64,000 bases of DNA from Paenibacillus sp. SC116 (GCF_024733555.1 NZ_JANIOF010000008.1:21473-85472); one strand, 5' to 3'. Positions 43,291 to 54,408 are shown, counted from the stretch's first letter. The notes: a model not told the origin generated them from the letters alone. Numbers and translations are program-made.

Positions 43291-44316
43291 ATGAATGCAA
43301 TCGAAGTAGACAAACTGCGCAAGACATTTAAAGTGCAGCGCAATCGCGAAGGTATGAAGGGTGCCATGCTGGACCTGTTCAAACGTGAATATAACGAGGT
43401 TATGGCCGTTAAAGATATTTCATTTACAATTCCTCAAGGCGAGATCTGTGGTTACATTGGCGAGAATGGTGCTGGCAAGTCAACGACGATTAAAATGCTA
43501 ACAGGAATTCTCGTGCCTACTTCGGGTCATCTCAAGGTAGGCGGCTATGTGCCCTATGCAGAACGCGAGAAGTTCGTTCAGCATATCGGTGTCGTATTTG
43601 GGCAGCGGAGTCAGCTGTGGTGGGATATCGGAGTCATTGAGTCGTTCCGCTTGCTGCGTAAGGTGTATCGAGTAGGGGAGCAGGATTTTAAGCTCCGTTT
43701 GGATGAGTTGGTGGAGCGTCTTCAGCTGCAGGATTTGCTCAATCGTCCTGTACGAAAATTAAGCTTAGGGCAGCGGATGCGCTGCGAGCTTGTTGCTTCT
43801 TTGCTTCATCAACCGTCGATCCTGTTTCTAGATGAACCTACAATCGGACTCGACATCGTCGTGAAGTCGGAAATTCGTGAATTCCTGCTTAAACTGAATA
43901 AAGAGCATGGTACGACGATTTTGCTAACGACACATGATCTACAGGATATCGAAGCGCTTTGTTCGCGCGTCGTCATGCTAGATGACGGAAATATTATTTA
44001 CGACGGCAGCCTTGATCATCTGAAAATGACATGGGGTAAAGGCCGTGAAGTGAAGTTCCAGTTCGCAGAACAAGTATCCGAGGAGAAGCTTAGTGTCTTA
44101 ACAGCGGGGCTTCCTGTAGTCTTACAAATTGAGTCTGACTATGAAGCGAGTGTTATCGTTCCACAAGATACGAATGTATCGGATGTGATCGCAAGGGTTG
44201 CGAGTGGTACTTCCATCTCGGACTTGAGCATCGAAGAGACGAATACGGACGATATCGTACGCGAGATTTATCGTACAGGCAATGCGGAGCAGCCAACTAA
44301 GCAAGGGGTATCTTAA
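43291..44316 (+). CDS. ABC-2 type transporter ATP-binding protein
   Basis: A 341-residue ATPase of the COG4586 type. Walker A GENGAGKST, the family's WWDIGVIESFRLL and QRSQLWW stretch in place of a plain Q-loop, LSLGQRMRCEL signature, Walker B ILFLDEPTIGLD and the H-loop LLTTHD are present. A C-terminal extension (about 240-341) is the usual regulatory tail. The ATG at 43291 is preferred over a TTG at 43279 that abuts the AAAGGTGG site. First of three linked genes for an exporter; cargo unknown. Confidence 0.92.
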   Translation: MNAIEVDKLRKTFKVQRNREGMKGAMLDLFKREYNEVMAVKDISFTIPQGEICGYIGENGAGKSTTIKMLTGILVPTSGHLKVGGYVPYAEREKFVQHIGVVFGQRSQLWWDIGVIESFRLLRKVYRVGEQDFKLRLDELVERLQLQDLLNRPVRKLSLGQRMRCELVASLLHQPSILFLDEPTIGLDIVVKSEIREFLLKLNKEHGTTILLTTHDLQDIEALCSRVVMLDDGNIIYDGSLDHLKMTWGKGREVKFQFAEQVSEEKLSVLTAGLPVVLQIESDYEASVIVPQDTNVSDVIARVASGTSISDLSIEETNTDDIVREIYRTGNAEQPTKQGVS

Positions 44317-44317
44317 C

Positions 44318-45115
44318 ATGAGAAATAGCGCTTATTTGGATTTGATACGCATGCGCTTCCTCATGATGCTTGCGTATCGTGTGAATTATTATTCGGGTAT
44401 TTTAATCTACACGCTTAACATTGGAGTGTACTACTTTACATGGCAGGCGATATACGGTTCGCAGCAGATGCTGGCTGGCTTTACGGTCGAGCAGATGACA
44501 ACATATATTGCGGTATCATGGATGGCACGCGCCTTTTATTTCAACAATCTCGATCAAGAAATATCACGGGAAATACGGGATGGCAGTGTTGCGATCCAGT
44601 TTATTCGTCCGTACAACTATATTCTAGTCAAGATGATGCAGGGATTCGGGGAAGGTATTTTCCGATTGCTGCTGTTTATGGGGCCGGGGATGATCTTGGC
44701 ATGTATTCTGTTCCCTGTGCAGCTGCCGACGGATCCGAAGCTATGGCTTGTATTTGCATGGATGTTATTTATGAGTTTCCTTATTAACTCGCAGATTAAT
44801 ATTATTACGGGGCTTAGTGCTTTCTTTATCGAAAATAATCAAGGGATGATGCGTTTGAAGCGGGTTATCGTCGACTTATTCTCTGGCGTAATCGTGCCAA
44901 TCTCTTTCTTCCCAGGCTGGCTCATTACGTTAAATGAATGGCTGCCGTTCCAAGCGATCACCTATCTTCCAAGCTCCGTATTTACAGGGCGTGTACCGGA
45001 TGAAGAACTGCTCGGTGTACTGGCGGTTCAATTGATATGGTTCGCAGTGCTGAGCGTACCTATTATGCTGCTGTGGCGTGCAGCGCGTCAGCGCTTGTTC
45101 GTGCAAGGGGGATAA
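44318..45115 (+). CDS. ABC-2 type transporter permease 1
   Basis: A 265-residue membrane protein with about six transmembrane segments, of the COG4587 type that pairs with COG4586 ATPases. The start ATG is 2 bases after the stop of the ATPase gene, preceded by AAGGGG; a frame start at 44282 overlaps the upstream gene and has no site. The DQEISREIRDGSVAIQFIRP stretch is the conserved cytoplasmic coupling segment of this group. Confidence 0.9.
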   Translation: MRNSAYLDLIRMRFLMMLAYRVNYYSGILIYTLNIGVYYFTWQAIYGSQQMLAGFTVEQMTTYIAVSWMARAFYFNNLDQEISREIRDGSVAIQFIRPYNYILVKMMQGFGEGIFRLLLFMGPGMILACILFPVQLPTDPKLWLVFAWMLFMSFLINSQINIITGLSAFFIENNQGMMRLKRVIVDLFSGVIVPISFFPGWLITLNEWLPFQAITYLPSSVFTGRVPDEELLGVLAVQLIWFAVLSVPIMLLWRAARQRLFVQGG

Positions 45116-45118
45116 CGA

Positions 45119-45904
45119 ATGTATTATGTGGGGCTTGTCTTAGAGTATTTAAAAAACTATGCCAAAACTCGACTTACCTATCGGGCAGACTTCTGGATTG
45201 AGGTCATTTCGGATTTGATGTTTCAAGTTACGAACTTAATCTTTATCTTCGTTGTGTTTATGCACACGCCGACCTTAGCAGGATGGACACGAGATGAGAT
45301 GGTGTTTGTATATGGATACTTTATGATACCGTACGGTATTTTCAGCTGTTTCTTCAATATGTGGGGATTTAGTGAGCGTTATATTGTCAAAGGAGAAATG
45401 GACCGTGTATTAACACGTCCTGCGCACAATCTGTTCCAGATCCTTTTGGAAAACGTCGATCCTCCATCTATTATTGGTTCCTTTGTTGGATCGGCACTAA
45501 TGATCAGCGCTGGCTCACAGCTAGGTATTGATTTTGGCATGTTGGATATTCTTCTGCTGATAGTTATGATTATCGGGTCCGTTCTTATTTACTTCGGTAT
45601 TTACACGGCTCTAACGTCTATTTCGTTCTACTCAGATGCGCCGACAGGCATTTTGCCGCTTGTATGGAACATTCAAAACTATGGACGGTATCCACTTACG
45701 ATCTATAATCGCTTTATTCAAGTGCTGTTGACATGGATTCTTCCATTTGCCTTTGTGGGCATTGTTCCTGCATCTCGTTTCTTGGAAGATAAGGGGATGG
45801 AGCAAATGGCGTTGTTAACACCTGTCGTCGGCATCATAGCTTTTACAATTGGATTAACGATGTGGAACGTTGGTGTGAAACGATATCGCGGGGCAGGTTC
45901 TTAG
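45119..45904 (+). CDS. ABC-2 type transporter permease 2
   Basis: A 261-residue permease of the COG3694 type with about six membrane segments; ATG 3 bases after the stop of permease 1, with AAGGGGG upstream in the end of that gene. The SERYIVKGEMDRVLTRP coupling segment matches that of permease 1 in position, so the two likely form a heterodimer. Last gene of the unit. Confidence 0.9.
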   Translation: MYYVGLVLEYLKNYAKTRLTYRADFWIEVISDLMFQVTNLIFIFVVFMHTPTLAGWTRDEMVFVYGYFMIPYGIFSCFFNMWGFSERYIVKGEMDRVLTRPAHNLFQILLENVDPPSIIGSFVGSALMISAGSQLGIDFGMLDILLLIVMIIGSVLIYFGIYTALTSISFYSDAPTGILPLVWNIQNYGRYPLTIYNRFIQVLLTWILPFAFVGIVPASRFLEDKGMEQMALLTPVVGIIAFTIGLTMWNVGVKRYRGAGS

Positions 45905-46041
45905 GTCGGTTGAGAATTGGTTAGCCTAGGCTAGTTGTTAATTCTCAGCGATGGAACGCGTATCGATTTGTACAATAGAATAGGCTAGCATATTTCAGTA
46001 GCCATATACGATTTCCATCCATTATAATAAAGTTCCATTAC

Positions 46042-46083
46042 AACGGGTCAGACAGCGGAAATGCTGCCTGACCCGTTTTTTTA
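46042..46083 (+). terminator. Terminator of the ABC exporter operon
   Basis: AACGGGTCAG (46042-46051) and CTGACCCGTT (46068-46077) enclose CAGC/GCTG; T7 follows. Confidence 0.93.
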
Positions 46084-46110
46084 TATGTCTACAATTGTGG
46101 AGGGATATGA

Positions 46111-46620
46111 ATGAAGCATCTTGCAGAGGGCATGTACGACTATAACGTTTGGGCTAATGAGAAGACCTTGAATCATCTGCTGACCTTACCAGAAGGAGTA
46201 GTGCGGCAAGAGATACAAAGTATATTTAAAACGTTACATGATGCGGTTGTTCATATTTGTGTTGTGGATGAGGTGTGGATGACTGCCTTATCAGGTGAGT
46301 TTAACGCAGAAATGAAAGTAGATTTCGAATCGAAAATAAGGGAAATATCACAGCTTTCACTCGAAGAACTCCAGCAGCGGTATGCGAATGTAGCTGCACA
46401 GTATCGTATTCATGTGGGGGCGTTGCAGGATTTAGATGAGACTCGTGTGTACACCCATCCTGCTTTTCCTACTTTAACAGCTTCTTACGCGGAAATTGTT
46501 ATGCATGTAGTCAATCATGCTACTTATCACCGTGGAAATATAACCGCGATGCTCCGACAGTTAGGGCACAAAGGTACACCGACTGACTATGCGTACTACT
46601 TAATTGAAATCAGACCTTAA
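46111..46620 (+). CDS. DinB family protein
   Basis: A 169-residue four-helix-bundle protein of the DinB/YfiT type. The likely metal ligands are His48, His136 and His140 (NHATYHRGNI). Members often are thiol-dependent transferases or of unknown role; despite the name they need not be damage-inducible, and no LexA box was seen here. ATG with GTGGAGGGAT upstream. The gap to bcp is 90 bases without a terminator. Confidence 0.88.
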   Translation: MKHLAEGMYDYNVWANEKTLNHLLTLPEGVVRQEIQSIFKTLHDAVVHICVVDEVWMTALSGEFNAEMKVDFESKIREISQLSLEELQQRYANVAAQYRIHVGALQDLDETRVYTHPAFPTLTASYAEIVMHVVNHATYHRGNITAMLRQLGHKGTPTDYAYYLIEIRP

Positions 46621-46710
46621 AGCAATACTTTCTGCTAATGATTTGTCGCTATTGATTCAGCGTGATAAGCTAAGGTTATATGATGGTAAAAGGACAAGAG
46701 GTGTATCACA

Positions 46711-47178
46711 ATGACAGAACAAGCTCAATTGGGGCAGCAAATAGACTTTACACTTCCGGCGTCGAACGGAGAGCAAGTAAGTTTGAAGGACTATCGCGGT
46801 AAGAAGGTCGTTATTTACTTTTATCCGAAAGATATGACACCTGGCTGCACGCAGGAATCTTGTGATTTCCGTGATTATCATGGCAGCTTTGAAAAGTACA
46901 ATACGGTTGTGATTGGCATCAGCCCTGATGATCTGAAATCCCACAACAAATTTATTGCGAAGCATGAATTGCCATTCTTGCTGTTGTCGGATACGGATCA
47001 GACGGTAGCTGAACAATTTGGCGTCTGGCAGTTGAAGAAAATGTACGGTCGCGAGTACTATGGTATCGTTCGTTCTACTTTTTTAGTAGATGAAGAAGGC
47101 AGACTTGTGCGCGAATGGCGCAATGTCAAAGTAAGCGGACACACGCAGGATGTGTTGGAAGCAGTACAGACAGCATAA
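46711..47178 (+). CDS. bcp: Thioredoxin-dependent thiol peroxidase (peroxiredoxin, Bcp type)
   Basis: A 155-residue peroxiredoxin. Peroxidatic Cys46 in TPGCTQESCDFR with resolving Cys51, the Bcp-type spacing of five; the YFYPKD strand before it and the later RSTFLVDEEG arginine are conserved. It reduces hydroperoxides with electrons from thioredoxin. ATG with AGGACAAGAGGT upstream. May be co-transcribed with the DinB-like gene. Confidence 0.93.
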   Translation: MTEQAQLGQQIDFTLPASNGEQVSLKDYRGKKVVIYFYPKDMTPGCTQESCDFRDYHGSFEKYNTVVIGISPDDLKSHNKFIAKHELPFLLLSDTDQTVAEQFGVWQLKKMYGREYYGIVRSTFLVDEEGRLVREWRNVKVSGHTQDVLEAVQTA

Positions 47179-47218
47179 GTGTAAGCGAGCAGTTTAACTG
47201 CATTTGATTCGTGAAAAA

Positions 47219-47266
47219 GGTCGAGTAAGGGTTAGTATATGATCCCGCACTCGGCCATTTTCTTTG
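47219..47266 (+). terminator. Terminator of bcp
   Basis: GGTCGAGT pairs with ACTCGGCC (one G-T), enclosing GGG/CCC; followed by ATTTTCTTT. Confidence 0.75.
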
Positions 47267-47409
47267 TGGTCAGTGTCGTTTATTTTGAAAAAAGTATTTT
47301 GGCAGAAAAAGGTTTTCGGAAATTGCGATGAAACTCTACTTCATTTACATTCATTTTCCGATAATTAATCAGGAGAGATCGAAAGAAAACGACATCCTAG
47401 GGGGTCCAT

Positions 47410-49380
47410 ATGAATATTTTCTCATCTGTAAAAGTGCGATTGATCATTTCATTCGCATTTATTTTGCTTGTTCCAAGTATCGTAATTGGAGTGATTTCCT
47501 ATAATAGCGCGAGCTCGATCGTGAAGAAGGAAATGGAGACAGCTATTGCTCAAAATATTAAGCTGTTGAATGATCAGATTGATGGGACGATTGATGAAAG
47601 TGATGCAAACATCAAATATCTATCCAACATTATTAAAGCTAAAGGCGATAACGGAGCAGACAATTCGCCTGTTCGTGAATTGTTGAATGAATTCCAGGAG
47701 CTGCATCCAAACTTAGCGAGTACATTCGTCGGTACGACGGACGGCGTTATGATTCAGTCTCCTAAAATGAAACTGGCTGAAAATTATGACCCAAGAAATA
47801 GCGCTTGGTATAAAGAATCGATGACTAACAAAGGCAAAGTCGTTATTACGAGTCCTCGTATGACGGACTCAACTAACGAAATGGTCGTAACAATCGCACG
47901 TTCTCTGGAGGATGGTTCAGGAGCAGTTGCGATGAATCTAAAGCTTAAGCATCTTATGAACATCGCACAAGATGTGAAAATTGGCCATGAAGGCTACATT
48001 ATTATGTTAAGTAAAGACAAACAAATTATGGTGCATCCAACCCGAAAGCTAGGCTCGAACGTAAGTGAAGAGAAGACATGGGTTGATCCGATGTATAAGG
48101 ATAAGCAAGGGATGTTTACGTATGAGTTTGAGGGGGATTCCAAGGAAATGGGCTTCCTCACCAATGAAAAGACGGGCTGGAAAGTTGCAGGCACGATGTA
48201 TTCCGAGGAATATGGTAACGCATCGCAGCCAATCATGAACACAACGATCATTGTTGTTGCTATAGCTGTTGCAATAGGAACGGCTATCGTATTTTTCATT
48301 ATTCGTTCTATTCTTAATCCACTTAACCGTCTAAGAGGCGTTGCTCATGCCGTAAGTGGTGGCAATTTGCAGGTACGCTTAAATGCTTCGTCGAAGGATG
48401 AGTTTGGTGAACTGAGCCGCAGCTTCGATGCAATGACGGATTCATTGCGTTCTGTCTTAAATGAAGTGAGTGACGCTTCGCTACATTTGTCATCCTCATC
48501 TCAAGAGTTGGCAGCTGCTTCTGAGCAGTCTGCGCAAGCTTCTCAATATACAGCTGAAAGTATGACAGAGTTAGCGGCAGGATCCGAGCAGCAAGTAAAT
48601 CAGATGAATCAAGCTGATACGATTGTTGGAGAGTTGGCTGTAGGTGCTCGTCAAATTGCAAATAGCTCGCAATCTGTCGCAGAAGCAGCGACGCTTTCTT
48701 CAGATGTAGTTGTGGAAGGAAGTCGCTCTATTAAGCAGGCGGTTCAGCAAATGGAATCGATTAATAGCAGTGTAACTCAGTTAGGCCAATCCATGAGCGG
48801 ATTAAGCGAGCAAGCACGCAGTATTGATAATATTGTGACAGCCATTACTGGTATTGCTGGCCAGACCAACTTGTTGGCGCTTAATGCTTCTATTGAAGCA
48901 GCACGTGCGGGTGAGCATGGCCGAGGATTTGCAGTAGTAGCAAGCGAGGTTCGTAAATTAGCGGAGCAGTCTTCATTGATGGCCCAGCAAATTGCGGAGA
49001 CGATCCAGCATATACAGGCTGAAATGCTGAAGTCTGCACAAAATACAGAGACAAGTGCTGCTGAGGTTAAGCTGGGCATTAAAGTCATTCATGAAGCGGG
49101 ATCTGCGTTCCAACGTATGGAGAGCGCGGTACAAGTGGTAGCTACACAAATTCAAGAAGTATCTGCATCTTCTGAACAAATGGCTGCTGGTACGGATGAG
49201 ATGAGCGGCTATATCAATGAAATGAAAGCTGTGACGGAACAAGCTGCGGATCATACGAAAGACGTATCGGCAACAGCAGAGCAGCAGTTGGCTTCCATGC
49301 AGCAAATCAGTTCGTCGGCTGAAGAGCTGTCACGAATGGCGGAACGGTTAGGTGTCGTCATCTCGAAATTCAAGCTATAA
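47410..49380 (+). CDS. Methyl-accepting chemotaxis protein, copy 1
   Basis: A 656-residue chemoreceptor. N-terminal membrane helix (residues about 8-30), a dCache-type extracellular sensor (about 35-275) with [16 protein letters not shown] and the [10 protein letters not shown] word of amino-acid-type sensors, a second membrane helix (about 276-300), HAMP (about 300-355), and a signalling domain with the hairpin tip [19 protein letters not shown]. Lacks a CheR-binding pentapeptide. AGGGGGT before the ATG. First of three tandem paralogues, each with its own transcription signals. Confidence 0.94.
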   Translation: MNIFSSVKVRLIISFAFILLVPSIVIGVISYNSASSIVKKEMETAIAQNIKLLNDQIDGTIDESDANIKYLSNIIKAKGDNGADNSPVRELLNEFQELHPNLASTFVGTTDGVMIQSPKMKLAENYDPRNSAWYKESMTNKGKVVITSPRMTDSTNEMVVTIARSLEDGSGAVAMNLKLKHLMNIAQDVKIGHEGYIIMLSKDKQIMVHPTRKLGSNVSEEKTWVDPMYKDKQGMFTYEFEGDSKEMGFLTNEKTGWKVAGTMYSEEYGNASQPIMNTTIIVVAIAVAIGTAIVFFIIRSILNPLNRLRGVAHAVSGGNLQVRLNASSKDEFGELSRSFDAMTDSLRSVLNEVSDASLHLSSSSQELAAASEQSAQASQYTAESMTELAAGSEQQVNQMNQADTIVGELAVGARQIANSSQSVAEAATLSSDVVVEGSRSIKQAVQQMESINSSVTQLGQSMSGLSEQARSIDNIVTAITGIAGQTNLLALNASIEAARAGEHGRGFAVVASEVRKLAEQSSLMAQQIAETIQHIQAEMLKSAQNTETSAAEVKLGIKVIHEAGSAFQRMESAVQVVATQIQEVSASSEQMAAGTDEMSGYINEMKAVTEQAADHTKDVSATAEQQLASMQQISSSAEELSRMAERLGVVISKFKL

Positions 49381-49417
49381 TCTGTAATTTTATAAAATGT
49401 AATAATAAATTCGTAAA

Positions 49418-49457
49418 AAGCTGCCTTTTGTCATGAAAATGCTGAGGCGGCTTTTTT
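49418..49457 (+). terminator. Terminator of chemoreceptor copy 1
   Basis: AAGCTGCCT (49418-49426) and AGGCGGCTT (49445-49453), one G-T pair, then Ts. Confidence 0.85.
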
Positions 49458-49497
49458 AGTCATTTCGATCCATCTTTCAGCAATTTTATCGGAAATT

Positions 49498-49527
49498 ATG
49501 ACAACATATTCGAGTCTAAACTATAAT
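49498..49527 (+). promoter_or_regulatory. Promoter of chemoreceptor copy 2
   Basis: ATGACA (49498-49503), 18 bases, TATAAT (49522-49527). It looks like a vegetative rather than a flagellar-type promoter. Between it and the gene, a five-codon frame with a strong GAGGTGA site lies at 49594-49611. Confidence 0.5.
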
Positions 49528-49693
49528 ATAAGTGTTACATAATTTTTAAAAAAATTCGTGCATAAGGTAGATTTAACGTCGCGAGGTGAGTACATGGGCA
49601 GATCGAAATAGGGTGTCCAACGATTGAGCAGGGGGAGCAAGGTTAGGCTGTAAGTTGTTAAAGAGTATATAACTTCATGAGGTGGGGGACTAC

Positions 49694-51658
49694 ATGAAAA
49701 CCAAATGGTCAGTACGTACACGTCTTATTTTGGCTTTTGCAATTATTTTAATCATTCCAAGTTTGTCTATTGGACTATTTTCCTATAACCAGGCTAAAGC
49801 AATCGTGCAGAATGAAATTGTCGATGCTGCTGGTGAGAATGTGATGCTGCTTAATGACAAGGTCACTTCATTGATAGAAGATGGAATGAGTGATGTTCAA
49901 TTTCTTGCGAGGCTTGTTCAGGCGAATGGAGACAAGGGAGAAGAAGGTTCGCCTACTAGGAAGCTAGTTAATCACTACCAAGCGCAGCATTCAGATCTCG
50001 TGAGTACGTTCGTAGGTACGAAAGATGGAGTTATGATTCAGGAGCCTAAGCTCAAATTGGCCCCGGACTATGATCCGAGAAAGCGTGATTGGTATAAGCA
50101 AGCGATGGAAAACAAGGGGCAAACCATTGTTTCTCCACCTTATCATACGGCTTCAGCAGGGGCGGAAGTTATTACCGTATCACGTATGACTGATGATGGT
50201 TCTGGCGTCGTGGCGATGAATATGAACTTGAAAAGCATCGTAGAGATGACGAAGCAGATGCATATTGGCGAACAGGGATATGTAACCATTTTGGATAGAA
50301 CACACAAATACGTAGCCCATCCAACGCAGAAGCTAGGCTTCGAATCTAAGGAAGATTGGATAGATGAGCTGTACAGTAAAGAATCGGGAAGTATCAGCTA
50401 TATATTTGAAGGACAACAGAAAGACATGATTTATACGACGAATGAACTTACTGGTTGGAAAATACTCGGGACGATGTATACCAAGGAGTACGAGGAAGCA
50501 TCAGTACCTATTTTTCAGACGGCTGTTATTGTTATCGCTATCTCCATCCTGCTAGGATCAGCTGTCGTATTCGTCATCGTTCGTTCGATCACGAATCCTT
50601 TGAAGCGACTTATACAGTCTGCGCAATTGATTAGTGATGGCGACTTGACTGTACGTATTAATGCTCAGTCTAAGGATGAACTTGGCAAGTTGAGCGACAG
50701 CTTTGATACGATGACAGAGTCGTTGCGCACCGTGCTGCATGAAGTGTCTGACACATCGATGCACTTGGCTTCTTCCTCGCAGGAGCTCGCGGCTGCTTCT
50801 GAGCAATCTGCACAAGCTGCTCAGTACACAGCTGATAGTATGGGGCAGTTGGCTGAAGGATCGGACAGTCAGGTGGCGAGCATGGATGCTGCAGAGATGA
50901 TTGTGCAGGAAATTACAGTTGGAGCTAGGCAGATTGCAAGCAGTTCCAATACGGTTAGCCAAGCGGCTATCCAGTCGTCAGAAGTGGTTGGCAGCGGCAA
51001 TCATTCCATCCAGCGAGCGATTAAGCAGATGGAGTCGATCAATAGCAGTGTTGGCGAGCTGGGACAGTCGATGAGAGGTCTAAGAGAGCAGGCGCGAAGC
51101 ATTGACGATATCGTTAAGGCGATTACAGCGATTGCGGGACAGACTAATCTATTGGCATTGAATGCTTCTATTGAGGCGGCTCGCGCTGGTGAGCATGGCA
51201 AAGGGTTTGCTGTTGTAGCAAGTGAAGTGCGCAAGCTGGCAGAGCAATCTTCTGCGATGGCACAACAAATTGCGGAGACGATTCATCACATTCAATCCGA
51301 GATGGAGAAGTCGGCATCTAATTCCGAGCAAAGTGCAGCAGAGGTCGCACTTGGTATTGATGTCATTCAGGAAGCGGGATCAGCATTTGAAGAAATTGAG
51401 CAAGCTGCCCAAATCGTGTCGACCCAGATTCAAGAAGTATCCGCAGCTGCTCAGCAGATGTCTGCGAGCACGGAAGTGATGGCGGAGAATATGCAGTCCA
51501 TTAAGGCAGTTACCATACAAATGGCAGACGGCACACAAAGTGTATCTGCAACGACAGAAGAGCAGTTGGCTTCCATGCAGGAAATTAGCAACTCAGCGGA
51601 GGAACTGTCCAGTATGGCAGAGCGTCTGGAGTCATTGATTGCTAAGTTTAAGCTATAG
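49694..51658 (+). CDS. Methyl-accepting chemotaxis protein, copy 2
   Basis: A 654-residue paralogue with the same layout as copy 1: membrane helix (about 8-30), dCache sensor with [16 protein letters not shown] and [10 protein letters not shown], second helix, HAMP with [20 protein letters not shown], and the conserved signalling tip. The ATG at 49694 follows GAGGTGGGG; the frame opens four codons earlier at a GTG within that site. The signalling half is closer to the other copies than the sensor half, so the ligands probably differ. Confidence 0.94.
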   Translation: MKTKWSVRTRLILAFAIILIIPSLSIGLFSYNQAKAIVQNEIVDAAGENVMLLNDKVTSLIEDGMSDVQFLARLVQANGDKGEEGSPTRKLVNHYQAQHSDLVSTFVGTKDGVMIQEPKLKLAPDYDPRKRDWYKQAMENKGQTIVSPPYHTASAGAEVITVSRMTDDGSGVVAMNMNLKSIVEMTKQMHIGEQGYVTILDRTHKYVAHPTQKLGFESKEDWIDELYSKESGSISYIFEGQQKDMIYTTNELTGWKILGTMYTKEYEEASVPIFQTAVIVIAISILLGSAVVFVIVRSITNPLKRLIQSAQLISDGDLTVRINAQSKDELGKLSDSFDTMTESLRTVLHEVSDTSMHLASSSQELAAASEQSAQAAQYTADSMGQLAEGSDSQVASMDAAEMIVQEITVGARQIASSSNTVSQAAIQSSEVVGSGNHSIQRAIKQMESINSSVGELGQSMRGLREQARSIDDIVKAITAIAGQTNLLALNASIEAARAGEHGKGFAVVASEVRKLAEQSSAMAQQIAETIHHIQSEMEKSASNSEQSAAEVALGIDVIQEAGSAFEEIEQAAQIVSTQIQEVSAAAQQMSASTEVMAENMQSIKAVTIQMADGTQSVSATTEEQLASMQEISNSAEELSSMAERLESLIAKFKL

Positions 51659-51706
51659 TCTATTTCACACATTGAGCCTGTTTATATAGTATCGATCGGT
51701 AAGAGG

Positions 51707-51739
51707 AAAGGCCCATTAAATCTTCAATGGGCCTTTTTG
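51707..51739 (+). terminator. Terminator of chemoreceptor copy 2
   Basis: AAAGGCCCATT (51707-51717) and AATGGGCCTTT (51726-51736), perfect, then Ts. Confidence 0.93.
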
Positions 51740-51756
51740 TTGTTAATATTTATGTA

Positions 51757-51784
51757 TCGATTTTCGAGCTCAAAATGCCGATAA
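51757..51784 (+). promoter_or_regulatory. Possible SigD-type promoter of chemoreceptor copy 3
   Basis: GCCGATAA (51777-51784) fits the flagellar-sigma -10 box; TCGA at 51757-51760 sits at the right distance but is a weak -35. It is 45 bases ahead of the start codon. Confidence 0.35.
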
Positions 51785-51828
51785 GTAAAAGACATAGAAT
51801 AAACATTTTGTTACAAGGTGGGAACAAT

Positions 51829-53793
51829 ATGAAGTGGAAATTGTCCGTGCGGGCGCGCCTAATTTTAGCGTTTGTATTGATATTGTTAGTGCCGAGTTTG
51901 TCGATTGGCATGTTTTCGTACGATACAGCTAAAGGTATTGTACAAGAAGAAATATACTCTGCAACGGAAGCTAGTGTAATGCTGTTGGATGATAAAATAA
52001 GCGGGATGGTTTCCGACAGCAAGAGCAATGTTGAATTTTTAGCTGGATCTGTGTTGGATTTAGTAGAGAAAGGTCAAGATCATTCTGAAATATTTGACCT
52101 GTTAAATCGATTCCAGTTCACACATCCTGAACTAGCTTCTACGTTCATCGGTACGAAGGAAGGTGCTATGATTCAGGCACCGAAGTTTAAGACGGACGTA
52201 GGCTTTGATCCAAGGGAGCGTAATTGGTATACACTCGCGATGGAAAAGAAGGGGGATGTCGTCACTACTCCTCCATATCGCGATGCTCTAACAGGCAAAG
52301 AAGTCGTTACGATTTCCCGCGCTATCGATAACGGTAGTGGCGTAGTTGCTGTAGATTTAGATCTAAAGAAATTGATGGCGATGACGAGTCAGGTAAGGGT
52401 CGGAACGGATGGATACATCATTATTCTCGACCAGACTCGTAAATATGTCGTGCATCCTACATTGCCATTAGGTAGTGATTCGAAGGAAGTATGGATGGAT
52501 GAAATATACAGCCAAATATCCGGCCGTCATCATTATGTATTGAACGGCGAGCCAAAAGATATGGCTTATACGACGAATGAAGAGACGGGCTGGAAAATTG
52601 CCGGAATGATGCTAACGGAGGAGTATGGAGAAGCGTCACAGCCTATTTTCCAAACGACGTTCATTATTGTTTCTTTAGCTGTCGTTATTGGTGCTGTCGT
52701 TATCTACTTTATTATTCGCTCTATTTTCAACCCATTGCAGCGATTAATGAGAGCGGCTAATCGAGTGAGCAAAGGCGACTTGACTGTGAAAATTGACTCT
52801 CGTGCGAGCGATGAATTCGGTAAACTAAGCTACAGCTTTGATACGATGACCAATTCATTGCGCAGTGTCATTAATGAAGTATCAGACACCTCGATGCACT
52901 TGTCTTCCTCTTCGCAAGAGCTTGCGGCTGCTTCTGAGCAATCCGCTCAGGCATCTCAATATACAGCGGAGAGCATGAACCAGTTGGCAGTGGGTTCGGA
53001 AACGCAAGTATCGAATATGAATGAAGCAGAGGGAATTGTTCAAGAAATTACCGTTGGTGCGAAGCAAATCGCTAGCAGCTCGCAGACGGTGAGTCACGCA
53101 GCACTTGACTCGTCTGACATCGTAGAAGAGGGGAATCGCTCGATTCAGCGTGCGATCCAGCAGATGGAATCGATTAATAGCAGTGTGAGCGGTATGGGTC
53201 ACTCCATGAAAGGCCTTAGCGATGAAACGAATAAGATCAATGATATCGTTAAAGCCATTACAGGAATTGCAGAACAAACGAATTTATTGGCACTGAATGC
53301 TTCCATCGAGGCGGCTCGTGCTGGTGAACATGGCAGAGGCTTTGCCGTTGTTGCAAGTGAAGTGCGCAAGCTTGCCGAGCAATCTTCGACGATGGCGAAG
53401 GAAATTGCAGGGACGATTCAGCATATTCAGTCTGAGATGCAGAAGTCGGTTCGCAATTCAGAGCACAGCGTAGCTGAAGTATCCCGCGGTATTGAAGTTA
53501 TCCACGAGGCAGGAGCTGCCTTTGAACGTATTGAGCAAGCTGCGCAAATTGTGGTGACACAAATTCAGGAAGTATCCGCTTCGGCTCAGCAGATGTCTGT
53601 AGGTACAGAAGAAATGTCCGGCTACATGCAAGAAGTGAAGTCCGTTACATTGAAGATGGCAGATGGTACGCAGACCGTATCTGCTACAACAGAAGAGCAG
53701 TTGGCTTCCATGCAGGAGATTAGCAATTCAGCAGAAGAATTGTCCCGCATGGCTGAGCGTTTAGAGGAGAGTATTGCGAAGTTCAAGCTGTAA
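51829..53793 (+). CDS. Methyl-accepting chemotaxis protein, copy 3
   Basis: A 654-residue paralogue. The ATG at 51829 with AAGGTGGGAA upstream aligns its N-terminus ([15 protein letters not shown]) with copy 2 ([15 protein letters not shown]); the frame opens 34 codons earlier, inside the preceding terminator, and that longer form is rejected. The sensor has [16 protein letters not shown] and [14 protein letters not shown] and signalling domain are as in the other copies, with [19 protein letters not shown]. No CheW, CheR or flagellar genes in the window. Confidence 0.94.
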   Translation: MKWKLSVRARLILAFVLILLVPSLSIGMFSYDTAKGIVQEEIYSATEASVMLLDDKISGMVSDSKSNVEFLAGSVLDLVEKGQDHSEIFDLLNRFQFTHPELASTFIGTKEGAMIQAPKFKTDVGFDPRERNWYTLAMEKKGDVVTTPPYRDALTGKEVVTISRAIDNGSGVVAVDLDLKKLMAMTSQVRVGTDGYIIILDQTRKYVVHPTLPLGSDSKEVWMDEIYSQISGRHHYVLNGEPKDMAYTTNEETGWKIAGMMLTEEYGEASQPIFQTTFIIVSLAVVIGAVVIYFIIRSIFNPLQRLMRAANRVSKGDLTVKIDSRASDEFGKLSYSFDTMTNSLRSVINEVSDTSMHLSSSSQELAAASEQSAQASQYTAESMNQLAVGSETQVSNMNEAEGIVQEITVGAKQIASSSQTVSHAALDSSDIVEEGNRSIQRAIQQMESINSSVSGMGHSMKGLSDETNKINDIVKAITGIAEQTNLLALNASIEAARAGEHGRGFAVVASEVRKLAEQSSTMAKEIAGTIQHIQSEMQKSVRNSEHSVAEVSRGIEVIHEAGAAFERIEQAAQIVVTQIQEVSASAQQMSVGTEEMSGYMQEVKSVTLKMADGTQTVSATTEEQLASMQEISNSAEELSRMAERLEESIAKFKL

Positions 53794-53908
53794 CGACGAT
53801 GTCATGGCAGCCGCTTAATCGCAAAAAGTATGTGGCTTCGTTACATCCATTCAGTTCACCTGCTCCGTTATCCTTGTTATAATAGAAGGAGAAACCGAGG
53901 TGAATAGG

Positions 53909-54175
53909 ATGGCTAAGAAAAGAAAACAACAACCAACGCCTTCTTCCAACCTATCCGCGGATAAGCCAGCTACGTTGAAAGACTTATTGAGTGCGGATGT
54001 GCTAAGCAAACTGAAGGCGCAAACCGAAGATTTGAAGACGGCTGAAGCTGAACGAAGAGAAGCAGAGCGCAAGAAGGAAGAAGAAGTACGCAAGGCGGAA
54101 CAGAAACGTCTTGATAATGATTTTGAATATTTATTAAACAATGACAAGAATGATTGGCGTAAATATAAATCTTAA
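53909..54175 (+). CDS. YqkE family protein (DUF3886)
   Basis: An 88-residue, highly charged protein. KPATLKDLLSADVLSKLK at about residues 19-36 is the family core; a long Glu/Lys/Arg helix follows and the end NDWRKYKS matches YqkE of Bacillus. The ATG at 53909 has GAGGTGA; a GTG at 53900 with AAGGAG is almost as good. Role unknown; expected to be cytoplasmic and coiled. Confidence 0.82.
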   Translation: MAKKRKQQPTPSSNLSADKPATLKDLLSADVLSKLKAQTEDLKTAEAERREAERKKEEEVRKAEQKRLDNDFEYLLNNDKNDWRKYKS

Positions 54176-54198
54176 TTCATTTACGCTTCATTAACGCA

Positions 54199-54258
54199 AA
54201 CAATGGATAGAGTCCCGCGAGGCAGCATGCCCTCGATTCTCTATCCATTGTTTTTTTA
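54199..54258 (+). terminator. Terminator of the yqkE-like gene
   Basis: AACAATGGATAGAG (54199-54212) pairs perfectly with CTCTATCCATTGTT (54239-54252), then Ts; the inner loop also has CGAGG/CCTCG. Confidence 0.94.
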
Positions 54259-54408
54259 TTTATCCCTTTTATTGTACGCAGGCTTCAACCTAAGCTCTAT
54301 ATTCTACTTCCTATTGGTTTAATTTTCATATTTTTATGTGGTAAATACCTAAATTAGGATATATAATGTGTTTTACATAAAAACATATGTACATATACGG
54401 AGGACATC

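Noticed and set aside
46111..46620. DinB-like gene as part of the SOS response
   Set aside because: The family name is historical; no GAAC-N4-GTTC box lies upstream of this gene.
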